Assembly: GCA_016714815.1 (NCBI GenBank)
Contig: JADKBZ010000010.1
Location: 62,001-126,000, forward strand
Direction: 5' to 3'
Source: Holophagales bacterium
GTDB lineage: Bacteria > Acidobacteriota > Thermoanaerobaculia > UBA5066
Length of the DNA stretch: 64,000 nucleotides
Part shown: piece after piece, positions 18,940 to 27,731 of the stretch
How the letters are laid out: each line of letters starts with the position of its first letter
Numbering within the stretch: position 1 is the stretch's first letter
Translations under genes and position numbers: made by a program
The notes under the pieces: generated by a model
Databases searched by the model: none
What the model was told of the DNA's origin: nothing
What the model saw: only the letters and a program-made list of their open reading frames with translations

Positions 18940-19179
18940 GTGGACACGTTGATCACGCTGACAGTCGTCTCCGCCGCAGGGCTCTGGGGAGCTGCGTCCC
19001 TCTATCGACGCTTCTGGGGGAAGCGTGCCGCCACCTGTGCGGGAAGCTGCTCCGGCTGCCCCGCAGGCCGACCGGAGAGACGGACCGACCGCTCCTGCTC
19101 CGAAACAGAGGCGCCGTCCCGCCGGGACCCTCTCGCCACGGGCATTTCTCTTCCGTCGCGCGGTGAGGGGAGACGCTGA
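18940..19179 (+). CDS. FeoB-associated Cys-rich membrane protein
   Basis: A 79-residue protein read from GTG 18940, with AAGGAG upstream. It has one N-terminal hydrophobic helix (LITLTVVSAAGLWGAASLY) then a basic turn and CAGSCSGCPAG, a CxxxCxxCP motif typical of small FeoB-associated (FeoC-position) membrane peptides. The tail is longer and more Arg/Ser-rich than usual. It starts 14 nt after the feoB stop. It probably helps metal handling at the FeoB inner face; the exact role in this family is not established. Confidence 0.75.
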   Translation: MDTLITLTVVSAAGLWGAASLYRRFWGKRAATCAGSCSGCPAGRPERRTDRSCSETEAPSRRDPLATGISLPSRGEGRR

Positions 19180-19180
19180 A

Positions 19181-20389
19181 ATGCCGCGCCGCGCCAGCGC
19201 CCTCGTTGCGCACCTGAGGTGCCGCGGCCTCGCTCTCGCGGTCGCTTCGGCAATGGTCGCGCTGGCGCCGCGCCCGGCGCTCGCACAAGCGCCCGCCGGG
19301 CCCCCCTCGGAGGAGACGCCCGCGAAACCGGCCGAGCCCGCGGAGAAGCCCGGGTCTACGTCCGCCCCCTCCGAGCTCGAGAGCCTGAAGTCGGCCCTGG
19401 ACGGCATCCGCGAAGGCCTCGGGCTCTCCGGCTTCTTCGACGTCCGCGCCGCGGATTCGCGGACGGACCCGAACGTCTTCTCCATGGGCGACTTCGAGCT
19501 CGACCTCGCCCGGGCGTTCGGAAGGCACGTCCAGGTCGGCGCAGCGATCGTCGTCAACGACGAGGGTGCGGCGCTCGCGGTCGGATTTGTCGACATCCAC
19601 ATGTTCGGTGGTCTCGTCGCGCCGAGAGGCCGTCTCCCTGTCGAGAAAGGCTTCCACGTCCAGCTGGGCCGTTTCGACGTCCCGTTCGGGAACGACTGGC
19701 GGTATTTCGCCGCGAAGGACAGGACCGAGCTGGCCGCCCCTCTCACGACGGAGGCGGTCATGGACGGCGGATACAACGACGTCGGCCTCCGCGTTCTCGG
19801 AAACACAGGGAGCCTCGACTACTCGGCCTATTGGCTGCGAGGCGAGGGAAAAGGCACGCTCGTTGGCGGACGTCTCGCGTTCAGCCCGTTCGACAATCCC
19901 TACCGGCTACACGGCCGGGTCCGCGCTCTCGAGCTCGGCGTCTCCGCCCTCCACGACTTCGACGGCGACGGCGGCACCGGGGCAACCGCCTTCGCGGTCG
20001 ACTCCGAGCTTCGCGGGAAGCTCGGCCACCTCCGCGCCGAGTTCCTGAGGCGGGACCAGCGCCCGGTGGAAGGGCGTGACGACGGGTTGATCCGGTCGGG
20101 CTGGCACGTGACGGCAACCCTCGACGCCGGCGCGCCCGCTGGGATCCCGATGACGCCCTACGCGCGATACGACACCGTGAAGGAGGAGCCGTCGTCGACG
20201 CCGGAACCCTCCGTCGAAGGAACCGGAGACCGCACGGAGCGCCTCTCTGCGGGCGTCAACGCGAGTCTCTTCGAGGTCCTCTCCGTCAAGCTCGAATACC
20301 AGCGGACCCTCTCTGCGCCCCCCTCCGTCGAGGCGGAGGAAGACTTCCACTGGGACTCCTGGCTGGCCCAGGTCGTCGTCTCATTCTGA
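19181..20389 (+). CDS. Outer-membrane porin-like protein
   Basis: The 402-residue product has a signal peptide (1-36, ending PALAQA), a Pro/Ala-rich linker, a short helical segment (ELESLKSALDGIREGL), then alternating beta strands with aromatic girdles to the C-terminal phenylalanine (AQVVVSF), as in outer-membrane barrels. It resembles phosphate-selective porin O/P-like proteins. It lies 1 nt after the Cys-rich peptide gene with a good GAGGGGAGA site, so it is in the feo transcript and may admit metal or small ligands. Confidence 0.75.
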   Translation: MPRRASALVAHLRCRGLALAVASAMVALAPRPALAQAPAGPPSEETPAKPAEPAEKPGSTSAPSELESLKSALDGIREGLGLSGFFDVRAADSRTDPNVFSMGDFELDLARAFGRHVQVGAAIVVNDEGAALAVGFVDIHMFGGLVAPRGRLPVEKGFHVQLGRFDVPFGNDWRYFAAKDRTELAAPLTTEAVMDGGYNDVGLRVLGNTGSLDYSAYWLRGEGKGTLVGGRLAFSPFDNPYRLHGRVRALELGVSALHDFDGDGGTGATAFAVDSELRGKLGHLRAEFLRRDQRPVEGRDDGLIRSGWHVTATLDAGAPAGIPMTPYARYDTVKEEPSSTPEPSVEGTGDRTERLSAGVNASLFEVLSVKLEYQRTLSAPPSVEAEEDFHWDSWLAQVVVSF

Positions 20390-20399
20390 GGAGAAGAGG

Positions 20400-20852
20400 A
20401 TGAACCGCAGGACTACCCCGCTACTGCTCGCCATCGCCATCCACTGCGCCGGAACCGCCCTCGCTCGGCAGGCCTCGCCCGCGCCCGCCAGGCACGTCAC
20501 GTGGAGCGTCAACTCCTGCATGGGGTGCCACAAGTCCGGCGAGGCCGCCGATCTCGCGACGCGCGTGTCGCGTCCCTGCCGGACTCTCTGCGCGACCTGC
20601 CACGAGTTCCGGGAGACGCATCACCCCGTCGGAGTCGCGATTTCGCGGGCGGTGCCCGCGCCTCTACTCCTGACGAAGGAGGGACGGAATACGTGCTCCA
20701 CCTGTCACGACATGACGCTTCCACAGGTGGAAAGCGTCGCGTGGGTCTCGCAGAGCCTCTTCGAACGGCTCTCTCGACGGTCGCGGGAGAACCTGACCTA
20801 TCACCTCGTGATGAAAAACGATCGCGGACAGCTCTGCCGAAACTGCCATTGA
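20400..20852 (+). CDS. Periplasmic tetraheme c-type cytochrome
   Basis: 150 residues with a signal peptide (about 1-22) and four CxxCH motifs: CMGCH, CATCH, CSTCH and CRNCH, the last at the very C-terminus. Additional histidines (HEFRETHHP, YHLVMK) could be distal ligands. It is probably an electron carrier, perhaps reducing Fe(III) for feoB uptake; this is inferred from position. It starts 10 nt after the porin stop. Confidence 0.85.
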   Translation: MNRRTTPLLLAIAIHCAGTALARQASPAPARHVTWSVNSCMGCHKSGEAADLATRVSRPCRTLCATCHEFRETHHPVGVAISRAVPAPLLLTKEGRNTCSTCHDMTLPQVESVAWVSQSLFERLSRRSRENLTYHLVMKNDRGQLCRNCH

Positions 20853-20929
20853 CGTTCTCCGGGCGCGGCACGGCTCCGATGGCGCGCTTCGGTCGACTCG
20901 ATCGGACTCGATATCAAGAGAGGAAGCCC

Positions 20930-23900
20930 ATGCGCCATTTCTTCTGCTCGAGACCTCGCCATCCGAGAATCGAGACGCCGGGCACCCGAGTGCCCGCCAA
21001 CTCGACTCTCTTCAACTTTGGTCCGAAGAGGCCCCTCGTCATGGGGCTCGCGCTCTTCATTCCCTTCGTGTGCGCCGCGGCACCCGCGCATGCCCATTTC
21101 CTCTGGGCTCGCGTCGAGGCCAGCCCGCCTCCGAGCCTCAGCGTCTATTTCTCCGAAGAACCCGCGGACCGGACGACGGCGGTTCCCCTCTCGCGCCTCT
21201 CGTCGGCCCACGCTCGTGATGCCGCCGGAACGGACCTTCGCCTCGCTTCGGGATCGTCCTTTCTCTCGGCGCCCTTGCCCGCGGATGCAAACGTCGCCGT
21301 GGCGACTCAGTCGTGGGGTGTCGTGGACCGGTCCGAGGACGGCACGGGCGCCTTCCTCCTCGAGTACTACGCGAAGGCCGCGGCGAGCCTCACGGCGACG
21401 GCGCGCCCGGCCGGGATCAGATACGAGACCTTCGCCGCCATCCGCGCCGGGCGCCTCGTTGTTTCCGTACGAGGCGCCGACGGCCCAGCTCGTGCGGCAC
21501 AGGTCCGCCTGCACCTGCCCTCCGGGCCTACCGCCGACCGTGTCACCGACGACCAGGGTGAGGCTGCGTTCGACCTCAAAGGAGCCGGCCTGTACGGGGC
21601 GCGCGCCCGCGTCGTCGAAGCGCGGTCCGGAACGGAGTCCGGTAAGGCCTTCCGCGAGGTGAGGCACTACAGCACCCTCGTTTTCCCCGTGAGCCCGATC
21701 GAGGCCTCCTCCGGAGCGGGTCTCCCATCTCCCGCGGTCGCCGAGTCGGCTCCCGCGGCCGCCTCTCCGAACGCCGATCCCGCCGCGTACGCCCTTCTGA
21801 AGAAGGCCCACGACTCCCGGCAGGCTATGCCGGCGGACTTCCCTGGCTTCAGCTGCAAGCTCGACTTCCGGGACGACGATAAGACCTCCTCCGGACGCGT
21901 GGTCTACCGCCGCCAGGGCGACACGACCATAGACATCCCCGGGTTAGGCCCAGAAGGAGTCGAGTGGCTCAGAGGGCAGCTTCAGAACCTGATCGGCCAC
22001 CGCCGCGGCGGCGACTTCGCCTCGGGCGACGGTCGCTACCCACTCCAGCTCGGGCCCGAGGACGGGAACGCTTACGGCCGCCTGATCGTCCTGAACGACC
22101 CGATGAAATCGGAGTATCGCGTCCGCGACGACAGAGTGCTGGAAGTGACGCGAACGCAGGACGGGATGCGGTTCACGATCTCGGTGATCGAGGCGTTCGA
22201 CACGGCCTTCGGGAAATACATCGCGAACCACTTCCTGGTCTCCTATCGAGACGCCGCGAGCGGCGTGCTGAAGAAGGTCGAGGGCTATCGGGACTCGCAC
22301 GCCCGGGTCGACGACGTCTACCTCCCCACGTCGAGGACGGTGCTGACGGTCGAAGCGGCCTCGGCCACTCCCCGCGTCCGGTCGATCAAGCTCCGCGACA
22401 TCAGGCGGCTCGAGGCCGGGGCCCCGGGGGCGACCGGCGCCGCCACGCCGGCCACCACACCCGCGGCCGCGTCAGCTCCGGCGGCGGTCGATCGCGCTCC
22501 CTCGACTGCGACGCCCGTCGCTCAAGCGGCCGCGGGAGGCCACTCGTCGATGTCCGTGACGGAATCCGTCACCGTCGTTGCGACGGGCAGGCCCGAGCCA
22601 GTCCGCGACACCGCCGTACCGGTCACTATCATCGACGAGGACACGGTCGTCCGGGAGCTCATGTCGGACATCCGCGACCTCGTCCGGTGGGCCCCCGGCG
22701 TTTACGCCGAGAACAGCGCCACCCGGTTCGGGCTCAGCGGCGTGAACATCCGCGGGATCGGCGGGAACCGGGTGCAGACGCAGGTCGACGGAGTTCGCAC
22801 CGCCGAGCAGTTCGACTTCGGACCCTTCGGAATCACTCAGTACTCGCTCGATCCGGAGGCCCTCAAGACGGTGGAGATCGTCCGAAGCGCGGGCTCGGCC
22901 CTCTACGGGAGAGACGCCCTCGGAGGGGTCGTCTCCTTTGCGACGCGAGATCCCCGCGACTATCTGTCCACCTTCGGGAACGACCTCTACGTCGGGGCGA
23001 AGGCTGGATACGACGGCAGGCGGAACGAGGTGGCGGAGAGCCTCTCCTTCGCGCTGGGCAACGAGACGATCCAGGCGTCGGCCTTCGTTTCCCGCAGGGA
23101 CGGCGGAGAGGTCGAGAACCAGGGGGGCGTGGAATCGGACGACTTCACTCGGACGGCCCCGAACCCGCAGAAGCGAACGGCTACGAGCATCCTCGCGAAG
23201 GTCGCCGCGACGCCCGCTCCCGGGCACGAGCTCAAGCTCACGGCCGAGCGATTCGACGCCAGCGCCCGAACCGAAGCCCTGACGTCGCAGGGGACGACGA
23301 CGGCGGGTACGACCCGGACGACGGTCTCCGACATCGAGGGCGTCGACGAGCAGGACCGAACTCGTATCAGCCTCGACTACGAGTGGGCACCTGCGGCGCG
23401 CGCGCTCGACCGGGCCACTGCCCGCGCCTTCTACCAGACCGACGAGTCGAGGCAGAGCACCTCGGAGAGCCGCCTGTCCGTCTCACCGTCGCGAACGACC
23501 GAGGTCCGCCGCGACGGCGTTCTGACGTTCGAGCAGCGATCGATCGGCGGCGAGCTCCGCCTCTCGAAGACGGTGAGAACGGATTCCGTCAGCCACGCCC
23601 TGATACTCGGTGGCTCGGTCGCGGTCGACTCGTTCGACCAGGTCCGGCTCCGGACAGACACGAACGCCGCGACGGGCGCGCAGGTACCGAGCTTCCCGCT
23701 CGTATTCCCCTCGAAGTACTTTCCACGGAGCGACGTGACGAACGTCGCCGCGTTCATCCAGGACTCGATCGCGTTTCAGGGCGACCGGATCCGCGTGACC
23801 CCCGGCGTTCGAATCGACCGGTTCCGGCTCGACGCCGACCAGAACGACCCCGTCTACCTCTCCGGGAACGCCGGCATCGACCCGCCCGTGGATATGGATG

Positions 23901-24685
23901 ACACCGCGATCTCTCCCCGGATCGGGGCCGTGGTCCGTGTCACCTCGCCGCTCTCCGCCTACGGGCAGTATGCCCGCGGGTTCCGGGCGCCGCCGTTCTC
24001 CTACGTCAATAACGGGTTCACGAACGTCGCGAGCGGGTACACGACCCTTCCGAACGGGAACCTGCAGCCCGAGCTGAGCGACAACTTCGAGCTCGGGCTC
24101 CGAGGCACTTTCAAGGGGGCCGACTTCAGCGCCGGGGTCTTCGACAATCGCTACAGCGACTTCATCGAGATCACGGCCGTCGGGGTGAATCCCTCGACCG
24201 GGCTGCTCGAGTTCCAGCCCCGGAACGTTACGGACGTGCGGATTCGCGGCTTCGAGCTCGCCGGAAGCGCCGCCCTCTCGAGCACCTTCTCGGCAAACGT
24301 GAGCTTCGCGGTCCTCGACGGCGAGAACCGCTCCTCCGGCCTCCCCCTCAACTCGATTCCTCCGACGAAGCTCGTCGCGGGAGTGCGATGGCATCCGAGC
24401 CTGCCCTTCGGCGGCGAGCTGATCGGGACGTTCGTCGGTGCCAGGGACGATGTCGACACCTCGGTCACGGACCAGGTCCGGACGCCGGGCTACAGCGTTC
24501 TCGACGTGACCTTCTTCTACGACATCTCGACGCGCTTCTCGCTCCAGGCCGCCGTCTTCAACGTCTTCGACAGGACTTATCTGGCATGGTCCGACGTACA
24601 GGGCATCACCTCGTCCTCGCCGGTTCTCGACAGGTACACGAGCCCCGGCCGCTCTGTGAGCGCGACGATCCGCGTCCGGATGTAA
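20930..24685 (+). CDS. DUF4198 - DUF3386 - TonB-dependent receptor fusion
   Basis: One uninterrupted 1251-residue frame joins three modules. After a hydrophobic leader (about 38-55, MGLALFIPFVCAAAPAHA) comes a DUF4198-like domain (about 56-265, beginning HFLWARVEASPPPSLSVYF), a family linked to metal uptake. A DUF3386-like domain follows (about 283-497; FPGFSCKLDF, YRVRDDRVLEVTR). After an Ala/Pro linker (498-540) there is a TonB box-like ESVTVVA, a plug (about 550-675; GVNIRGIGGNRVQTQVDGVR) and a 22-strand-type barrel resembling haem/siderophore receptors. ATG 20930 has an AGAGGAAG site; ATG 21041 would put the signal peptide at the N-terminus. It is last in the iron locus. Confidence 0.82.
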   Translation: MRHFFCSRPRHPRIETPGTRVPANSTLFNFGPKRPLVMGLALFIPFVCAAAPAHAHFLWARVEASPPPSLSVYFSEEPADRTTAVPLSRLSSAHARDAAGTDLRLASGSSFLSAPLPADANVAVATQSWGVVDRSEDGTGAFLLEYYAKAAASLTATARPAGIRYETFAAIRAGRLVVSVRGADGPARAAQVRLHLPSGPTADRVTDDQGEAAFDLKGAGLYGARARVVEARSGTESGKAFREVRHYSTLVFPVSPIEASSGAGLPSPAVAESAPAAASPNADPAAYALLKKAHDSRQAMPADFPGFSCKLDFRDDDKTSSGRVVYRRQGDTTIDIPGLGPEGVEWLRGQLQNLIGHRRGGDFASGDGRYPLQLGPEDGNAYGRLIVLNDPMKSEYRVRDDRVLEVTRTQDGMRFTISVIEAFDTAFGKYIANHFLVSYRDAASGVLKKVEGYRDSHARVDDVYLPTSRTVLTVEAASATPRVRSIKLRDIRRLEAGAPGATGAATPATTPAAASAPAAVDRAPSTATPVAQAAAGGHSSMSVTESVTVVATGRPEPVRDTAVPVTIIDEDTVVRELMSDIRDLVRWAPGVYAENSATRFGLSGVNIRGIGGNRVQTQVDGVRTAEQFDFGPFGITQYSLDPEALKTVEIVRSAGSALYGRDALGGVVSFATRDPRDYLSTFGNDLYVGAKAGYDGRRNEVAESLSFALGNETIQASAFVSRRDGGEVENQGGVESDDFTRTAPNPQKRTATSILAKVAATPAPGHELKLTAERFDASARTEALTSQGTTTAGTTRTTVSDIEGVDEQDRTRISLDYEWAPAARALDRATARAFYQTDESRQSTSESRLSVSPSRTTEVRRDGVLTFEQRSIGGELRLSKTVRTDSVSHALILGGSVAVDSFDQVRLRTDTNAATGAQVPSFPLVFPSKYFPRSDVTNVAAFIQDSIAFQGDRIRVTPGVRIDRFRLDADQNDPVYLSGNAGIDPPVDMDDTAISPRIGAVVRVTSPLSAYGQYARGFRAPPFSYVNNGFTNVASGYTTLPNGNLQPELSDNFELGLRGTFKGADFSAGVFDNRYSDFIEITAVGVNPSTGLLEFQPRNVTDVRIRGFELAGSAALSSTFSANVSFAVLDGENRSSGLPLNSIPPTKLVAGVRWHPSLPFGGELIGTFVGARDDVDTSVTDQVRTPGYSVLDVTFFYDISTRFSLQAAVFNVFDRTYLAWSDVQGITSSSPVLDRYTSPGRSVSATIRVRM

Positions 24686-25059
24686 GTCGTCCGTCCGGGG
24701 AAGCGTCAAAGGACGACGCCACCGCCCGGACGACAGGGGTCGCCAGTATCGACAGGCCCGGAGGGCGACCGGTAGCGCCGCGCCGATACCGGCTCCTCGC
24801 CAGGAGCTTCCTCTTGCGCTGCCTGTCTCTCGGCGCCATGCCGTTCCCCGCCGTACGGCGTACGACGACCGACCGGTCGAGGATCTCAGCGGCGGAGGCT
24901 CTCGCCTCGGGGGTGGGGTGGATCACCCCACGCGAACCGAAGGCCACCTCCCAGCTCGTGTTTCCAGAATCTGCGATCGGTCATTCGGCCTCGATGCCGT
25001 TCCTGGCGCAGGCCGGTGCGAGAACGTCGACCGCGTCGCAGGCTCGGAGAGGACGTTCT
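24686..25059. other. Intergenic region downstream of the receptor gene
   Basis: This holds no convincing gene on either strand. A GTCGTCC...GGACGAC inverted repeat (24686-24692 with 24711-24717) just after the receptor stop could be a weak terminator without a T-run. Beyond it lies the relic at 25060-25260. Confidence 0.4.
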
Positions 25060-25260
25060 TCACCGTCGAGGCGCATCAGGCGTCCGGTCGCTCCCGCCCG
25101 CCTTTTCCAGCGACGCGCCATCGACAGCGGCCGGCAGGCGCTCGGTCTCCTCCACGAGCCTCCCGCACGCCTCCCTCATCGCGAGATCGAGCGAGGTGAG
25201 GCGGTCGAGCTCCGCGGCACCGACCGGCGCCGGGTCGAAGAGCGCCGAGGCGGGCCGCGG
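25060..25260 (-). pseudogene. Truncated relic of the SPFH-operon first gene
   Basis: Read on the minus strand this frame gives ASALFDPAPVGAAELDRL, then REACGRLVEETERLPAA and DGASLEKAGG before TGA at 25060-25062. The gene at 14775-15263 has SALFDAATVGAAELDRL, REACERLVEEAERLPAA and DGGALEKASG in the same order. The DNA is also clearly alike. Both the N-terminal half and the last residues are missing, so this looks like a fragment left by a duplication. It lies just downstream of acsA. Confidence 0.65.
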
Positions 25261-25314
25261 GGGCGCAGCGGCGGGCCGGGAGCGCCCGCACCCCCGACCC
25301 GCACCCGGGGTCGC

Positions 25315-27279
25315 TCAGTCCGCGAGCGTCGAGAGGTCGCCCGGGTCCTCGCCCATCTCCACCGCCTTCAGGTAGCGCCTCACGATCTTCCCCGAGCGCG
25401 TCTTGGGAAGCGTCTTGCGGATCTCGATCTCCGACGGCTGCGCGATCGGCCCGAGGTCCTGGCGGACGTGGTCCTTCAGGGAACCGATGAGGCCGGCCCC
25501 TTCTTCGAAGCCCGCCTTCAGGACGACGAAGGCCTTGATCCGCTCGCCCTTCAGGGGATCCGGAAGCCCGACGACGGCGCTCTCGGCGACGGCGGGATGG
25601 CGAAGGAGCGAGCCCTCGACGTCGGCCGTGCCGATCCGGTGCCCGGCGACGTTCAGGACGTCGTCGGCGCGGCCGAGGACGGCGAACCACCCGTCCGCGT
25701 CGCGGACGGCGATGTCCCCCGCGGCGTAGTAGCCGGGAATCTGCTGCCAGTACTTCTCGTACCGCGCGTGGTCGCCCCAGACGGTCCGGAGCATGTAGGG
25801 AACGGGCTTGCGCAGGACGAGCAGACCCCCGTGTCCGTCCGGGAGCGAGTTCCCCTGCGCGTCGACGATGGCCGCGTCCACCCCGGGAATCGGCTTGCCG
25901 ACCTTGCCCGGGCGGGCCTCGAACGTCGGAAGCGTGCCGAGGACGGGCGCGGCGATCTCGGTCTGCCAGAAGTTGTCGACGACCATCCCGCCCGACTGCC
26001 CCACGAGGTGCTTCTGGCTCCAGAGGTGCGCCTCCGGGTTGAGCGGCTCGCCCGCGCAGGCGATGAGCCGCAGCCGCGACAGGTCGTACTTCGCGGGGGC
26101 CTCCCCACCGTGGCTCATCCACATCCTCACGGCCGTCGGCGCCGTGAAGAGGAGGTTCACGCCGAACCGCTCGCAGAGCTCCCAGGTCACCTCCGGCGTC
26201 GGCCAGTCGGGCACGCCCTCGCGGCAGAAAATCGTCGCGCCGACGGAGAGCGGCCCGTAGACGATGAACGAGTGCCCGACGATCCAGCCGATGTCCGAGG
26301 TGGACCAGTAGATGTCGCGCTCGCCGATCTGGTAGAAGGCTTTCGAGAGCCACGTGACCCCGACCATGTAGCCGCCCGTCGTGTGGACGACCCCCTTCGG
26401 CGTCCCCGTCGTCCCGGACGTGTAGAGGATGAAGAGCGGGTCCTCCGAGTCCATCGGCTCCGGCGGGCAGTGGATCTCGTTCGAGTTCTGGATGTCGTAG
26501 AAGTCGTGCTCGCGCTCGCTCTCGAACTCGTACGGCGCGTCGCCGACCCTCGAGCCGCGCCGGTGGACGACGACGTGCTCGACGAAGACGAGGTCGCGGA
26601 CCGCCTCGTCGATCGTCGGCTTCAGCGGGATCTTCTTTCCGCGGCGGAACGTGTAGTCCGAGCAGACGATCGCCTTCGCCTGGCAGTCGACGATCCGCGA
26701 GCGGAGCGCCTGGGTTCCCATTCCGGCGAAGACGACCGAGTGGATCGCTCCGATCCGGGCGCACGCGAGCATCGTGATGACGCCCTCGGGGACGAGCGGC
26801 ATGTAGATGATGACGCGGTCGCCCTTCGCCACCCCGAGGCGCTTCAGCGCGTTCGCGAAGCGGTTCACCTCGCGGTAGAGGCGGCTGTAGGTGTAGGTGT
26901 GCTCCTCGCCGTCCTCGCCGACCCAGATGAGGGCCGCCTTGTTCCGCCGGTCGCCGTAGACGTGGCGGTCGATGCAGTTCGCGGCGGCGTTCAGCTTTCC
27001 GCCGAGGAACCACTCGTGCCGGGGGAGGTCGAAGCGGAACGTCTCGGCGTAGGGCTCGATCCAGTCGACGCCCTTCGCCTTCTCGTCCCAGAACGCCTTC
27101 GGGTCCGAGGCGGCGTGCGCGCGCTCCACGGCGTCGTTGCTGATGAACGCCTGCCGCGCGAGCCAGATCGGCGGCGGAATGACGTTCTCGTCCGTCTGGA
27201 GCCTCGAGATGGCCGCCTGCTGCGACTCGCTCAGGTCGAGCTTCGCCCCGCCGGGAGCGTTCGGCTGTTCCGCGCTCAT
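25315..27279 (-). CDS. acsA: Acetyl-CoA synthetase
   Basis: Activates acetate with ATP and CoA through acetyl-AMP. The 654-residue length is that of the family. P-loop YTSGTTGTPKGVVHTTGGY, WSTSDIGWIVGHS and the adenylate-stabilising GRADDVLNVAGHRI are all present. The C-terminal A10 motif KTRSGKI carries the catalytic lysine, which is usually controlled by acetylation. ATG 27279 has an excellent GGAGGAGAGG site. No acetyltransferase or deacetylase gene is adjacent. Confidence 0.96.
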   Translation of the reverse strand: MSAEQPNAPGGAKLDLSESQQAAISRLQTDENVIPPPIWLARQAFISNDAVERAHAASDPKAFWDEKAKGVDWIEPYAETFRFDLPRHEWFLGGKLNAAANCIDRHVYGDRRNKAALIWVGEDGEEHTYTYSRLYREVNRFANALKRLGVAKGDRVIIYMPLVPEGVITMLACARIGAIHSVVFAGMGTQALRSRIVDCQAKAIVCSDYTFRRGKKIPLKPTIDEAVRDLVFVEHVVVHRRGSRVGDAPYEFESEREHDFYDIQNSNEIHCPPEPMDSEDPLFILYTSGTTGTPKGVVHTTGGYMVGVTWLSKAFYQIGERDIYWSTSDIGWIVGHSFIVYGPLSVGATIFCREGVPDWPTPEVTWELCERFGVNLLFTAPTAVRMWMSHGGEAPAKYDLSRLRLIACAGEPLNPEAHLWSQKHLVGQSGGMVVDNFWQTEIAAPVLGTLPTFEARPGKVGKPIPGVDAAIVDAQGNSLPDGHGGLLVLRKPVPYMLRTVWGDHARYEKYWQQIPGYYAAGDIAVRDADGWFAVLGRADDVLNVAGHRIGTADVEGSLLRHPAVAESAVVGLPDPLKGERIKAFVVLKAGFEEGAGLIGSLKDHVRQDLGPIAQPSEIEIRKTLPKTRSGKIVRRYLKAVEMGEDPGDLSTLAD

Positions 27280-27398
27280 CGTCCTCTCCTCCTCCGCGCC
27301 CCGCGCGGGATCGCCCTTTCGATCGGTCCGGGGATGATAGGGTGGAGGGCGGCAGGAACGAAAACGCGTTTACGCGCGTCGGCTTCCGGCAGCGGGCT

Positions 27399-27617
27399 TC
27401 AGTCTTCGCGACCGTGCGGGCCGCAGGTGTAGTCGGTGCAGCCCCGCTCCGCGCACGTCGCGCAGGTCGAGACGAGCCTCTTCCGGAGCGCCTGGGCGTA
27501 CTCGGGCTTCAGGTCTCCGGCAATCCGGCCGACGCAGCGGCAGACCTCCCGTGCCAGCTCCTCGTCCCTCGCCTCCCCCTCCTGCTCCGCCGCGAACGGC
27601 GCCGGCGGGTTCGTCAT
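27399..27617 (-). CDS. Small Cys-rich protein resembling a truncated sigma-70-family C-terminus
   Basis: 72 residues: REVCRCVGRIAGDLKPEYAQ is like the region-4 entry of Planctomycetes- and Acidobacteria-type sigma factors, and CATCAERGCTDYTC is like their terminal cysteine motif. Between them, ALRKRL follows directly, so the helix-turn-helix part expected in between is absent. It may be an internally deleted sigma-factor remnant or a small free-standing Cys regulator. The start at ATG 27617 is weak. It is divergent from the exporter operon. Confidence 0.45.
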   Translation of the reverse strand: MTNPPAPFAAEQEGEARDEELAREVCRCVGRIAGDLKPEYAQALRKRLVSTCATCAERGCTDYTCGPHGRED

Positions 27618-27731
27618 CGCGGCCGGGGGCGAGAACTCCCGGCCGTCTCCGCCGTACAAGGAGAGGTGAGTGGGGGTGTCCAACTCGGGCTCCGCGAGGA
27701 GCCGTCCCCGGCGGGCGGTCCTCTGGACGCC

